This document shows, piece by piece, positions 52,565 to 61,268 of a stretch of 64,000 bases of DNA. The stretch is from assembly GCA_029785825.1 (NCBI GenBank), contig JAFLYY010000002.1:90011-154010 (forward strand), written 5' to 3'. The translations under genes were made by a program, and so were the position numbers. The notes under the pieces are model-generated. The model saw only the letters and a list, made by a program, of their open reading frames with translations. It ran no database searches and was not told the DNA's origin. Each line of letters starts with the position of its first letter. Position 1 is the stretch's first letter. The DNA comes from Nitrososphaerota archaeon. Its GTDB lineage: Archaea; Thermoproteota; Nitrososphaeria; Nitrososphaerales; Gagatemarchaeaceae.

Positions 52565-54297
52565 AGCCTCCGAAGCTCCGCTTTAGTACAACGCGGCCTC
52601 AGGGCACCACATGACACACACTTTGGCGTATCTCCTACGGCTCTACACCCAGGGCAATAATACAATGGCTTTCCATCTAACGACTTCTTCATGTCGGATT
52701 TCTTCTTGGCCCGGCTCGCGTACTCCCGTGCCAGTTCGGTGGCGAACACAGTGGGCTCGTACTTCAATAGATTTCCGGCCTTCTTCAGCACTCCCATCCT
52801 CACCAGTCTGCTGACCGATGGTCCGAGGAATTGCTCTGTTGTCATGTTGTACGGTCTCCTTGGGCTCAGCACAGCCAACTCTGGCACCGTTTTTGGTCCT
52901 TCCAAGACCGTGCCAAGGACATACGCGTCTATGTCTCTGATTCTCTGGGTTATGTGATTGAGTATGGGATCCTTGGAGAGCCTCAGCGCCAGCTTTATCC
53001 TTACCATTGGTCTCAGTATCATGAACCTCGCGTTGAACGCCGCCAGTTGGGGCAGTGTGTGGAATGCGTAGCTGTAGTGGTGCATCCGTCTTCCGTCATA
53101 TCTTGTCCGGCTTAGCCAGCCGTCCACCCCCAAGTCCCTGAAGTGCCTGACGACGATGCCAACGAACCGGTCCAGGTCTTGCTTGTTGTAGTTGCAGAAC
53201 GACACTTTCACATTTGAATAAGTAACGAGGTAAGGCGTAGAACCTAAACCGCGGCGTTCTTCTCTTCCTGCAAGCCCGGCGGTGGTCTTGATACCGTTGA
53301 TGTACCCCTCTGTGAATGCATGTAGGGAGGGTAACTCACGGCGCACCCAACTGGGGACTACCATGGTGAGATGCCGCGACGGCACAAACTTACCATCTCC
53401 GAGTTGGATGGGCTTTACTGTACGCAGCCCAAGCGCCTTCAGGACGTCGAGCATCACAAGGCTGTAAGTGTACGACCTAGTGCCATGGGGTTTCTTTCCT
53501 TGAGAGACAGCTACAGGCGTCTCATGGACCTGGTTAATGAACCGCGGGGACTGTAGGTGCTCGCCAACCTCTCTGTCTATAGCGAAGTGCAACGTGTTTC
53601 CCCCGATCCCGCCGCTGGCATGAAACAGTCCTAGCAAGAACGCATGACCCCCAGATGCCTGGAACGGTAGCGTTACATTCATGGGCTTTGACCTGCCCGA
53701 TACCCCGGCAGAAACCGACACGACGTACCTCTCGAGGGCATCAAGGGGTACCCCCAGCTTACGAGCTACTCTGGTGCACTCCCTGACGGTGTAAAGACCG
53801 TTTTCAGACAAGTACCCCTTCGTTTTCAATCGTATCTCAGGGCCGAACTTGACCCGTCTCATGAGACCGAAGTCGGAGAGGCGGACCCAAGGTCCTTTCG
53901 ATTGCTTCTTGACGGCTTCAAGCAACTCCTTGCCAGGTTCACGGGGCCTGGAGACCGGCTCTTCCACTCCGAAGCGCCTTACCCAGTTGGCGATGGTGGT
54001 ACCAGTCACTGTCTCCCTACCGGACCACTCGGCCACGGCCATTGCTATCGTCCTGTGGCTGAAACCGAGCCTAGCCATGTCGAGCGCCGGCTTGACGAAA
54101 TCGTATGGGAGCCAGCACCCCCTGAACGTCCCTGCCCTCCAGGTTGACCCGCACCTTCGACACTTGTAGGCCTGCACTATATCCTGTCTTGTAGCCCTGA
54201 ATGTCTTTCCGGCTCTTCCGACGTTCCAGGATCCACACACGTTGCACCGCGGGCGGGATTCCTCTACCACTGTCAGGGGGACCGTTGAATGTCTCAT
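52498..54297 (-). CDS. Zinc ribbon / HTH / LAGLIDADG-derived protein
   Basis: A 599-residue multidomain protein. Residues 18-49 form a zinc ribbon (Cys18, 21, 46, 49), 64-110 a helix-turn-helix, and the central part carries two LAGLIDADG-like helices (FLLGLFHASGG near 220 and FTEGYINGIKT near 328) in which the catalytic acidic residues are replaced. A winged-helix segment and a CPGC/CVSC ribbon near the end follow. A dead homing-nuclease fold used for DNA binding, as in WhiA, is the best guess. The start overlaps the ParB stop as ATGA. Confidence 0.6.
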   Translation of the reverse strand: MRHSTVPLTVVEESRPRCNVCGSWNVGRAGKTFRATRQDIVQAYKCRRCGSTWRAGTFRGCWLPYDFVKPALDMARLGFSHRTIAMAVAEWSGRETVTGTTIANWVRRFGVEEPVSRPREPGKELLEAVKKQSKGPWVRLSDFGLMRRVKFGPEIRLKTKGYLSENGLYTVRECTRVARKLGVPLDALERYVVSVSAGVSGRSKPMNVTLPFQASGGHAFLLGLFHASGGIGGNTLHFAIDREVGEHLQSPRFINQVHETPVAVSQGKKPHGTRSYTYSLVMLDVLKALGLRTVKPIQLGDGKFVPSRHLTMVVPSWVRRELPSLHAFTEGYINGIKTTAGLAGREERRGLGSTPYLVTYSNVKVSFCNYNKQDLDRFVGIVVRHFRDLGVDGWLSRTRYDGRRMHHYSYAFHTLPQLAAFNARFMILRPMVRIKLALRLSKDPILNHITQRIRDIDAYVLGTVLEGPKTVPELAVLSPRRPYNMTTEQFLGPSVSRLVRMGVLKKAGNLLKYEPTVFATELAREYASRAKKKSDMKKSLDGKPLYYCPGCRAVGDTPKCVSCGALRPRCTKAELRRLWDPKAESIARSLLMAIPGGQR

Positions 54298-55256
54298 GAT
54301 ATCAGCTTCTTCTTCCAAGAGTTGAAGCACGGCGTGCACATCCTCTCCCCTAACTCCCTTGGGTCTGCGTCCTGGGGGACTTTTACGGCCCAGGTCTCTT
54401 TCAACCTCGTCCCGCAGAGGCTGAATCCGGTATTCCCTGGGTTATGGACGTGTATTTCGTCGGTGTGCCTGTTGGACCCCATTATAACGTCAATACCAGG
54501 AACACCTCCGGCTTCGTCGACTTCGGCGGAAAGGCTGCCAGTGCGCTTGCGGGGCGTGTGTGAGTATCCGCAGGTAGGGCACTGACAGGTCAGTCTCACT
54601 GAACGCCTCCCAATCAACCCTCCCCCGCCGAAAGTACCTATCCCCTTTATCCTAGTCTTGAGTATCGAGTTTGCAAGCGTGATCTGCGGCTCGGGGTTGG
54701 GGGTCTTGGCAAGAGATATGGCGTTGCTGACGGTCAGCCCGTTGCCCAAGTACTTCCTGAGCGATGGGTGCAAGAAGTAGTAGACCTGCACCCGGTCCCT
54801 GATGTACGCGGTCGACTTGCCCAGAGACTCCGCCAAGGCGTTGATGTTGTTGGAGTATTTCTTGGAGAGGAGCTCTACGAACACCTTTCCTTCTTCCCAG
54901 GGGTCGACATAGTGGTTCCTCTGGGCGTTCTCCGTAACCTTCAGTTCGAGCGCCTCATATTCGTCGATGTCGGCGACGATCGCTCTCACCTTGCCGGCAG
55001 GGAGACCCTTTATCGGCATGCCAGCTTCGGCAAGCTTCTTGGCTGCAGCAAGCCGGTGTTCCCCGAAGACGACAATGAATATGTACTTGTACCCACTCTT
55101 CGGTCGCACCTTGATTGCCTGCTGTTGCCCCTTGGACGCCAAGGATGAGGCGAGCTCATCTACACGATACAGATCAACTGGGCGCAGCAGAGTTTCGTCG
55201 CTGCTGATCCTGTCAACATCTATCAGATCTTCTTGCTGAACTGTACGAGCAGCCAA
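54294..55256 (-). CDS. ParB-like partition protein
   Basis: A 320-residue protein starting with TTG. The N-terminal ParB/Spo0J-like nuclease-fold domain includes LRPVDLYRVDELASSLASKGQQQAIKVRP and GEHRLAAAKKLAEAG, with TENAQRNHYVDPWEEG and the helix-turn-helix LAESLGKSTAYIRDRVQVY following. The C-terminus carries CPTCGYSH and CTPCF, an added zinc ribbon. No ParA is adjacent, which is unusual for plasmid partition. It is divergent from orc1/cdc6 across the origin. Confidence 0.75.
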   Translation of the reverse strand: MAARTVQQEDLIDVDRISSDETLLRPVDLYRVDELASSLASKGQQQAIKVRPKSGYKYIFIVVFGEHRLAAAKKLAEAGMPIKGLPAGKVRAIVADIDEYEALELKVTENAQRNHYVDPWEEGKVFVELLSKKYSNNINALAESLGKSTAYIRDRVQVYYFLHPSLRKYLGNGLTVSNAISLAKTPNPEPQITLANSILKTRIKGIGTFGGGGLIGRRSVRLTCQCPTCGYSHTPRKRTGSLSAEVDEAGGVPGIDVIMGSNRHTDEIHVHNPGNTGFSLCGTRLKETWAVKVPQDADPRELGERMCTPCFNSWKKKLIS

Positions 55257-55353
55257 GGTACAGAAACTGATTCAAGAATTATGGTATATTACGCTCGATA
55301 TCATTGCCGTCTCGTCGTGGCAGGCTTCTGCCTGCAGCAACACCCTGAACAGG

Positions 55354-55387
55354 ACAGACACACACCCCGGGTGGGGGGTACGTCTTT
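55354..55387 (-). repeat. Left origin-box-like inverted repeat
   Basis: Reads, on the minus strand, AAAGACGTACC, then a C/G-rich centre and GGGGTGTGTGTCTGT, matching the box at 55656-55689. Confidence 0.7.
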
Positions 55388-55440
55388 ATTCAACGGGGCA
55401 GGTCCCAGGGGGTCGCCTGTGTGTTTGTTGTGTGTAGTGT

Positions 55441-55461
55441 ACTAGTGTAGTTTACACTAGT
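55441..55461. repeat. Perfect palindrome in the origin
   Basis: ACTAGTGTA and TACACTAGT around a GTT spacer, a likely protein-binding site; a longer GT-rich stretch precedes it. Confidence 0.65.
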
Positions 55462-55519
55462 TAAGAAGTCGTACGACATATGAGGATAGGGTTGTATTTA
55501 AGGGACTACCATAGAATTA

Positions 55520-55612
55520 AGACCAAGCTAGACCAAGGATTAGACCTGGAAAGATTAGACTGAAGACTAGACCAAAGGCTGGGACAAGATTGGACCAAAG
55601 TTGGACCAAGGT
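55520..55612 (+). repeat. Iteron-like GACCAA repeats
   Basis: Seven or eight imperfect copies of (A/G)GACCAAG spaced about 10-12 nt, close to one helical turn, so they face the same side of DNA. They could bind the ParB-like protein, Orc1/Cdc6 or a regulator. Confidence 0.65.
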
Positions 55613-55655
55613 CGGCACCATAGATTCGTTGGCTGGGGCTTGGGTCGCGTATGAA

Positions 55656-55689
55656 AAAGACGTACCGGGGGGAGGGGGTGTGTGTCTGT
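55656..55689 (+). repeat. Right origin-box-like inverted repeat
   Basis: AAAGACGTACC followed by a G-run and GGGGTGTGTGTCTGT, the inverse of 55354-55387. A TATA-like box for orc1/cdc6 follows at 55705-55716. Confidence 0.7.
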
Positions 55690-55704
55690 TTTCCTCGATA
55701 TTGT

Positions 55705-55716
55705 CGTTATAAGCGG
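55705..55716 (+). promoter_or_regulatory. TATA box of orc1/cdc6
   Basis: CGTTATAAGCGG is centred about 25 nt before the GTG start at 55734. Confidence 0.55.
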
Positions 55717-55733
55717 TATGTCGTTATTCTGGT

Positions 55734-56846
55734 GTGTCCTTTGATGAGTGGGTTCGAGCCCCGGTAACTAACAAGATCGTCAGAAACAGGGTTGTCCTGA
55801 CTGATGAGTACGCGCCCGAAAAGGCGATGTTCCGTGACGATCAGATCAAGCAGATCTTGTTCGAGTTGAGGGGTCTGGCCGAGGAAGCAAACTATCCGTC
55901 TCCAGGCAAGCACCTGTTCGTAACCGGTTATCCTGGTGGGGGCAAGACGTTCATCGTAAAGAAGGCGCTTGGGCTGCTCAAGCAACGGGCGGATTTCCTC
56001 AAGGTGCCGTTAGAAACGAGCTACGTGAACTGCAGCCTCTTTTCCACGCAGTACCGCATCTACAGGAAGATGTTGGAAGACTTCGGGGTTCCTGTCAAGG
56101 ACGGTTGGCAAGAGGGTAAACTGATTGAGCAGTTTGGGGGGATAAAGAGCAATAAGGTAATCGTGATCGACGAAGTTGACCAGTTTCTGCGGCACCAAGA
56201 CGAGCGTCTGTTGTATGCTCTCTCGCGGACCAAAGGCACAAGCGTAGTTCTCATTAGCAACAAGCTCAACATAGACGAATGGGTAAAGAACCCGGCAGTT
56301 CTTTCGAGCTTGGCCGCGGGGCACATCTCTTTCAAACCGTACAACGCGAACCAGCTTCGCGCCATACTGACAGAGAGGGCAAAGGTCGCGCTCACGAGCG
56401 TGCCGACTGGGGCGATAGCTCTTTGCGCTGGGATCGCCGCTGAAACAAATGGTGACGCGAGGTTTGCCATGAAGCTCCTGCTCCAGGCCGCAGATATGGC
56501 AGAAATGGAGGGGGCTCGCACAGTCACGGAAGAGCTCATGCGGAGTGCGAACGAATACCTGCACCGGCAGGAGCTCATCAACGACATCAAAGGCCTGCCG
56601 TACCAGGCGCTTTCTGCTTTCAAGGCGATCGTAAAGTCTTACCCTGAGACGAGGTGGAGCGTAATATCGGGCGTCTACAAGAGGGACACTGAACAACCCC
56701 TCACCGACAGGCGTGCGATAGACCTTCTCCGTAATCTTGACAAGGCCGGTCTGATATCTGTAGACGCGAGACGGCGTAGAGGAACTTCTGTCGACCTGCT
56801 CGTCAGTGTCAGCCTTGCGCAGCAAGTGCTAGACCAGGTCGAGTGA
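55734..56846 (+). CDS. Orc1/Cdc6 replication initiator
   Basis: A 370-residue AAA+ protein that marks origins and loads MCM. Walker A is GYPGGGKT (residues 65-72), Walker B VIVIDEVD (143-149), sensor 1 lies in VVLISNKLN, and sensor 2 is GDARFAMKLL (240-249). A winged-helix domain follows near the end (RRAIDLLRNLDKAGLISVDARRRRG). The start is a GTG placed about 25 nt after the TATA box. All ATPase residues are present. It lies next to a likely origin. Confidence 0.9.
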   Translation: MSFDEWVRAPVTNKIVRNRVVLTDEYAPEKAMFRDDQIKQILFELRGLAEEANYPSPGKHLFVTGYPGGGKTFIVKKALGLLKQRADFLKVPLETSYVNCSLFSTQYRIYRKMLEDFGVPVKDGWQEGKLIEQFGGIKSNKVIVIDEVDQFLRHQDERLLYALSRTKGTSVVLISNKLNIDEWVKNPAVLSSLAAGHISFKPYNANQLRAILTERAKVALTSVPTGAIALCAGIAAETNGDARFAMKLLLQAADMAEMEGARTVTEELMRSANEYLHRQELINDIKGLPYQALSAFKAIVKSYPETRWSVISGVYKRDTEQPLTDRRAIDLLRNLDKAGLISVDARRRRGTSVDLLVSVSLAQQVLDQVE

Positions 56847-56951
56847 CCGCACGCAAGATTGTAGGTCTTCGATTAACACGTTGTATCGATTAACACGTTC
56901 CTCTTCGAAAAAGGGCCTGTGGTGAGAATATGCCGTCAGCTTGGATATACT

Positions 56952-57485
56952 TCAGCTTATCCCGTTAAGGGCATCAGAGAGGACCTTCGGGATGTCAAGG
57001 TTGGTCTTCGCTCCATATGTGCATATCTCTCCATCTTTTCCTACTGCAAAGTTGAGTCCCCAGTCACTTTCAGGGTCAACGTATGAAAGCCAGAGGTCGC
57101 ACCGTGAGTGAGCTCTCAAGCCATCGGCGTGTACTATCAGAAGCCCGTCGCTAATCGGCACCGTCTGTTGAGGCTTGTCCACGAACCTTGCATAGAACTC
57201 CTTCGCTGCGGTCTCTTTCCAGCGCCCGCGTACGTTGAATATTGTATGGCTGGTCTTCTGGGATTGGTTGCCCAATCGCACTGGCTTGGCGCTTTTGTTG
57301 GTGTCGGTCCCTGCCGCCGTCAGCGCTTCTGATTCTCGCTCCATGTCTGATACCTTCTTCTCGAGGGCGGCAACCTTCATTTCCAAAGCACGGACCAGAG
57401 CTGCTGCCTCGTAGCAGTCAGCAACTGTCGCTTCTCCCTTTTCCAGCCTTGCTATCAGTTTCTTGTCAATTGATGTATCATTCAT
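56952..57485 (-). CDS. Coiled-coil orphan protein
   Basis: A 177-residue protein with a coiled coil at residues 30-60 (ALEMKVAALEKKVSDMERESEAL) and a soluble C-terminal domain with WGLNFAVGKDGEI. It directly follows the metallophosphatase gene, so the two are probably co-transcribed. No family is recognised. Confidence 0.6.
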   Translation of the reverse strand: MNDTSIDKKLIARLEKGEATVADCYEAAALVRALEMKVAALEKKVSDMERESEALTAAGTDTNKSAKPVRLGNQSQKTSHTIFNVRGRWKETAAKEFYARFVDKPQQTVPISDGLLIVHADGLRAHSRCDLWLSYVDPESDWGLNFAVGKDGEICTYGAKTNLDIPKVLSDALNGIS

Positions 57486-57487
57486 GA

Positions 57488-58201
57488 TTAACGCCCCCGT
57501 GCCAGCGTGATGCTGACAGAATCAACGAGGTCATGGTTGTGGTACACATTAACCTTTGATTCATCTCCTGTTATGACAGCGTAATGTTGTTCTGCTGGGC
57601 TGGAGTCTACTCTGACACCCACGGTGCCGCCGATCGTGGCTATCTTGTAGGGTCCGCCCAGATGCCCGCAGAGGAAGAGCTTCGGCTTCACCACCTTGAG
57701 GACCTCGTCCATGACTACCAAGTCATCGTTCTCATGGATGAATCCTGATGCCATCTCACGCGGCGCCATATGAGTTGCGAGCACGTCGACGCCGGCTAAC
57801 CATGGTGCATGCCTCAGATACTCCTCTGGCGTCTGTCTTGGAGTTCCATCCTTGATTTTGGTTTTCCTCGATACAATCCCGTTGATAGCGCCGATCTTAA
57901 GCCCGTCGACCATCCTATTCCCCCCGTCGTCTATCAGAGCATTCCTTCCATCAGTGTTCTTTACAGCAACTAGTTCTTCCATATTCTCATGGTTGCCATA
58001 TACAAGATGAAGAGGTACAAGAGACGCAAGTGTTTCCCACTGCTCGGCGGTCCAGGCGTGCCCATAATCGCCGAGACCTATCAGAGCAGTTGGTTGCACC
58101 AGTTTTACGGTGCGCAGAAGCCAATCATAGGCTCCACCTTCGTAGGTCCCATGATGAGAGCCGAGCTCAAAATGGACGTCCGACACCACTAATATCTTCA
58201 T
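57488..58201 (-). CDS. Calcineurin-like metallophosphoesterase
   Basis: A 237-residue protein. SDVHFE, GLGDYGH, YGNHENM, THMAPRE and LCGHLGG form the five-part metal-binding set of the metallophosphoesterase superfamily, and all ligands are present. The start at 58201 is chosen because GCTTTAATTC lies about 28 nt upstream. It probably cleaves phosphodiesters of nucleotides or RNA, but the substrate is unknown. Confidence 0.8.
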   Translation of the reverse strand: MKILVVSDVHFELGSHHGTYEGGAYDWLLRTVKLVQPTALIGLGDYGHAWTAEQWETLASLVPLHLVYGNHENMEELVAVKNTDGRNALIDDGGNRMVDGLKIGAINGIVSRKTKIKDGTPRQTPEEYLRHAPWLAGVDVLATHMAPREMASGFIHENDDLVVMDEVLKVVKPKLFLCGHLGGPYKIATIGGTVGVRVDSSPAEQHYAVITGDESKVNVYHNHDLVDSVSITLARGR

Positions 58202-58362
58202 CAATGTTGTATTATCGGTAAGAATTAAAGCAGCGCGCACGTAATTCTGATGCTTAAAGCCCTGTTTGTTCCTTGTCTGCATGGTACGAGCGCCCTGGAC
58301 TGGCGCAACTGCTACTACCCGACGCAGGCTCCTATCTGCAAAAGTCGGCGAGGTCGTCTAAC

Positions 58363-59610
58363 ATGGATACCAATCTTGTCTTCCTACTGGTTTCTGTGAT
58401 CATTATTGTTGGGTTTGCCGGTGATAGGATGTTCAAGAAGACTGCTGTTCCTCCATTCATCTTCCTCATACTGATGGGTGTTTTTCTCGGTCCCATCTTT
58501 CATATTCTCTCGAGGGGGACATTCACACCGATTCTCGGTATTTTTGGGGAACTCACGCTGAGCATGATCCTGTTTTACGCTGGACTGGACACGAACCTCG
58601 CGGCGTTGCGTGTTACGGGTAACAGGGCTTTCCTGCAGGTTTTCCTTTACGTCATAATGAGCATCATAGCGATAACGAGCGTAATGTACTTCCTCGTCCA
58701 TTGGGCATTCTTCGAGTCACTGATATTCTCGTCGATAATTGGGGGCGAGACCACTGCAGTAGTTGTTGTCCCTCTCAGTAAATCCAAGGGGATATCCGAG
58801 AACCTGGGGCACTTCTTGGTGGTAGAAACTGCCTTGAACAGTATACTCACGGTCATATTCTTCTTCTCCTTTGTCGACATGTACCAGACAGGAACATACG
58901 CCTTGTATCCTGTTGTTGCGACGATTGTGGCAAATTTCTCTGTCAGTATAGTGATAGGGCTCGCCACTTCTCTTGTATGGTTACGCATTCTCCAGCGATT
59001 TTCCGCCCAGCGCTATACGTACGTCCTGACGCTCGGGCTTCTGCTCCTTTCCTTCGTCGCTGCGTCGGAGTTCGGCGGTACCGGTATATTCGCGGTCGTA
59101 GTGTTTGGGCTGGTGCTCGGAAACTACAAGGTTGCTGACACAGCAATGGGGAGGAACTTCGATATGTCGCGGCTTCTGGGTCAGCTCAAGGTGTTCCAGG
59201 AAGAAATGTCATTCCTCATGACCACCCTCTTCTTCGTGTTCCTGGGGCTCATGGTTGTTATCGATGTCGCCTACCTCTATTTTGACCTGGTCGTATGCCT
59301 TGGTCTCATTGGGGTGCTTTTTTCAATGAGATATATTGCCCTGTATGTTTCGACACACGGCACCCCGATGTCAACGGAAAAGCGTGTTGCTGTATTGTTC
59401 ATAGCCCAGGGGCTTACCCCGGCCACTCTCAGCGTCCTGGCATATTCAATGGGACTCCCCATGTCTAACACATACCTGGCGCTAGTCTCGTTCGTGATCG
59501 TCTTTACTAATATTATCACCACCGCCGGAATCTACAGGAAGACCAGAACGAAGGGGAGCGGGTTTAGTGAGTTCATGACCAATCTCGGTGCCCAGAACAC
59601 TGAGCAGTGA
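58363..59610 (+). CDS. Cation/proton antiporter (CPA family)
   Basis: A 415-residue membrane protein with about 12 segments. AGLDTNL, GGETTAVVVVPLSKSKG and FLVVETALNSILTV follow the order of CPA-family sodium or potassium/proton exchangers. In the last motif the usual Asn-Asp pair reads Asn-Ser, so coupling may differ from well-known NhaP types. No cytoplasmic TrkA domain is attached. The start is the ATG at 58363. Confidence 0.8.
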   Translation: MDTNLVFLLVSVIIIVGFAGDRMFKKTAVPPFIFLILMGVFLGPIFHILSRGTFTPILGIFGELTLSMILFYAGLDTNLAALRVTGNRAFLQVFLYVIMSIIAITSVMYFLVHWAFFESLIFSSIIGGETTAVVVVPLSKSKGISENLGHFLVVETALNSILTVIFFFSFVDMYQTGTYALYPVVATIVANFSVSIVIGLATSLVWLRILQRFSAQRYTYVLTLGLLLLSFVAASEFGGTGIFAVVVFGLVLGNYKVADTAMGRNFDMSRLLGQLKVFQEEMSFLMTTLFFVFLGLMVVIDVAYLYFDLVVCLGLIGVLFSMRYIALYVSTHGTPMSTEKRVAVLFIAQGLTPATLSVLAYSMGLPMSNTYLALVSFVIVFTNIITTAGIYRKTRTKGSGFSEFMTNLGAQNTEQ

Positions 59611-59714
59611 CTACGTGACAGTCATAAACTGTAATACAGTCTTCGCAATTAAAAGAGCGTCCGACACGCTGCGTATGAGAACGTGTTTTATCAGATATAT
59701 GTGTCTGATCACGG

Positions 59715-59957
59715 ATGAACCTCGATCACCAGCAGTTGATCGTCCGTGCTCCGCCGAAGCTTGCCGGAAGGATAGCAGGGCGGTTGCACATCTATTTCGA
59801 TGTGTCAACACAGCCGCCGCGCAACGGATACTGCCAGATTGACGCCGTGATAGAGGGGAGGCCAATGATTGTATGTATGTTCCAGGAGAGCCTTGAATTT
59901 GGGAGTATAATGACACTGTTCAATCTGAAGGCAAAACAGATAGGCTTGACCAGCTGA
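59715..59957 (+). CDS. Small orphan protein
   Basis: An 80-residue protein. GTTTTATCAG about 30 nt before the ATG is a possible promoter. It has the strand-helix pattern of a small alpha/beta domain. No family is recognised. Confidence 0.5.
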   Translation: MNLDHQQLIVRAPPKLAGRIAGRLHIYFDVSTQPPRNGYCQIDAVIEGRPMIVCMFQESLEFGSIMTLFNLKAKQIGLTS

Positions 59958-59969
59958 CCAATACATGCA

Positions 59970-60671
59970 CTAGGCGGTGCCAGAACCGAGGTCCTGCTTA
60001 ACTGATACGTTACGAAGCGTTTTGCGTGCCTCTGAGACCCCCGCTATGATTACCAGCGAGAACACCCACGCCGAGATGGCGCCGCCAATGATGTGAAGCG
60101 GCATCGCCGCGTTATTGTACACATATCCATCTATTGCATACAACCCTACGACTAGTACCAGTGCATATTGGAAGCTAACCAATGTCAGGCTTTCCGTGTT
60201 CTTTCCGGCAAGCCAGCCGAAAATCTCCACCCCTACTACTATTATTATGTACAAGCACAGCGAGAACCCGATTATCGATGTACCGGTTGCCGGAGCCCCT
60301 ACCAAAATCCACTGGAGCAGCGAAACGAAGTAAGTGGCTCCAACCACTATCAGGAGTGCGTCTCTCATCGTGAGTATATTGCCCAGCGCCGTTGAGTGCG
60401 CCGCGACCTCTGCAACCAACATGATGACTATGATAAACACAAAGTTGCCTACTAAATTAGCGACCGTAGCGCCAAATGTTGGGGCATAATCTTCCAGAGC
60501 CGAAAAAGGCGCTGTCAGAAAAACTGCGGCGCATCCTATCTGACTTCCATTAACACACGCAACCACCATATGGAGCATTAATGGAAGAATGATGTTAGCA
60601 GCAATGAAAGCTGTGATGAATACCAAAGTCGTGATTCCGGGTATTGTCCGGCGCTCTTTTGCTTCCCCCAT
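59970..60671 (-). CDS. Rhomboid-like intramembrane serine protease
   Basis: A 233-residue protein with six to seven membrane segments. NLVGNFVFIIVI, APATGTSIIGFSLCLYI and PLHIIGGAISAWVF resemble the rhomboid segments that hold an asparagine, the catalytic GxSx serine and the catalytic histidine. The second glycine of GxSG is not kept, so activity is probable but not certain. A TTTTTAACAC string about 27 nt upstream supports the start. Confidence 0.55.
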   Translation of the reverse strand: MGEAKERRTIPGITTLVFITAFIAANIILPLMLHMVVACVNGSQIGCAAVFLTAPFSALEDYAPTFGATVANLVGNFVFIIVIMLVAEVAAHSTALGNILTMRDALLIVVGATYFVSLLQWILVGAPATGTSIIGFSLCLYIIIVVGVEIFGWLAGKNTESLTLVSFQYALVLVVGLYAIDGYVYNNAAMPLHIIGGAISAWVFSLVIIAGVSEARKTLRNVSVKQDLGSGTA

Positions 60672-60722
60672 ATTACAATCGGTCTGATTGTGTTAAAAAC
60701 GCCGGCACGGTGTTGCGCAATG

Positions 60723-60732
60723 CGCTTTAATA
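60723..60732 (+). promoter_or_regulatory. Possible promoter before the tRNA cluster
   Basis: CGCTTTAATA is a TATA-like string about 150 nt before the first tRNA; a closer promoter is not evident. Confidence 0.35.
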
Positions 60733-60884
60733 CTCCCGGGCGCAACATATGTGCAATGAAGCCTGCATACGCTTCGCGATCCGTTTCTCTCTCCTTGTTA
60801 GCGCAGGCTCTGAGCCTATCAAGTCTCAGATAGGCTCTCTCGGTCTACTGCCATTTGCATTGTTCGAAGACCGAAACCGAATTT

Positions 60885-60969
60885 GCCGCAGTGCCAGAGT
60901 GGCCAATTGGGACGAGTTGCTAGCTCGTTGACCTCCACGGTCTCATAGGTTCGAATCCTGTCTGCGGCG
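60885..60969 (+). tRNA. tRNA-Ser (anticodon GCT)
   Basis: Acceptor GCCGCAG pairs with CTGCGGC; the anticodon loop is TTGCTAG; a long variable arm and T-loop TTCGAAT follow. Discriminator G fits serine. Confidence 0.9.
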
Positions 60970-60971
60970 TT

Positions 60972-61076
60972 GCCGGGTTGAGCGGAATTGGTATCGCAGC
61001 GGTCTCGAAAGCTCGGGGCTGAGTCCTGAAAACCGCCGCCCTTCGGGGCATGGAGGTTCAACTCCTCCACCCGGCG
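60972..61076 (+). tRNA. tRNA-Ser (anticodon CGA) with intron
   Basis: Acceptor GCCGGGT pairs with ACCCGGC. The anticodon stem GCGGT/ACCGC is interrupted by about 20 extra nt after CTCGAA, placed at the usual archaeal intron site 37/38. A long variable arm and T-loop TTCAACT follow. It starts 2 nt after the previous tRNA. Confidence 0.85.
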
Positions 61077-61087
61077 CTCATTCTCGT

Positions 61088-61170
61088 GGTGACGTAGCCA
61101 AGTGCCAAAGGCAGGAGCCTCAGAAGCTCTGGGCGAAGGCCCTACCCAGGTTGGAGTCCTGGCGTCACCA
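61088..61170 (+). tRNA. tRNA-Leu (anticodon CAG)
   Basis: Acceptor GGTGACG/CGTCACC, anticodon loop CTCAGAA, long variable arm, discriminator A. The T-loop is TTGGAGT (G at position 56) and the D-loop AAGTGCCAAA has C where G19 is usual. Confidence 0.85.
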
Positions 61171-61177
61171 TCCATAT

Positions 61178-61264
61178 CGGCGCGTGCCGGAGCCAGGTCA
61201 AACGGGCGAGGTCCAAACCCTCGTGTGGGAAGCCACTTCACAGGTTCAAATCCTGTCGCGCCGA
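61178..61264 (+). tRNA. tRNA-Leu (anticodon CAA)
   Basis: Acceptor CGGCGCG/CGCGCCG, anticodon stem CGAGG/CCTCG with loop TCCAAAC, long variable arm, normal T-loop TTCAAAT and D-loop with GG. Position 33 reads C rather than T. Confidence 0.8.
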
Positions 61265-61268
61265 CTTT

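Larger units (their letters stand above)
55257..55733. other. oriC: Probable replication origin
   Basis: A 477-nt AT-variable gap between divergent parB and orc1/cdc6. Two inverted boxes of about 34 nt lie at 55354-55387 and 55656-55689, sharing AAGACGTACC, a G run and GTGTGTGTCTGT, which resemble origin recognition boxes with their G-string. Between them are a perfect palindrome (55441-55461) and repeated GACCAA units (55520-55610). Whether it serves the chromosome or an integrated replicon is open. Confidence 0.75.
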
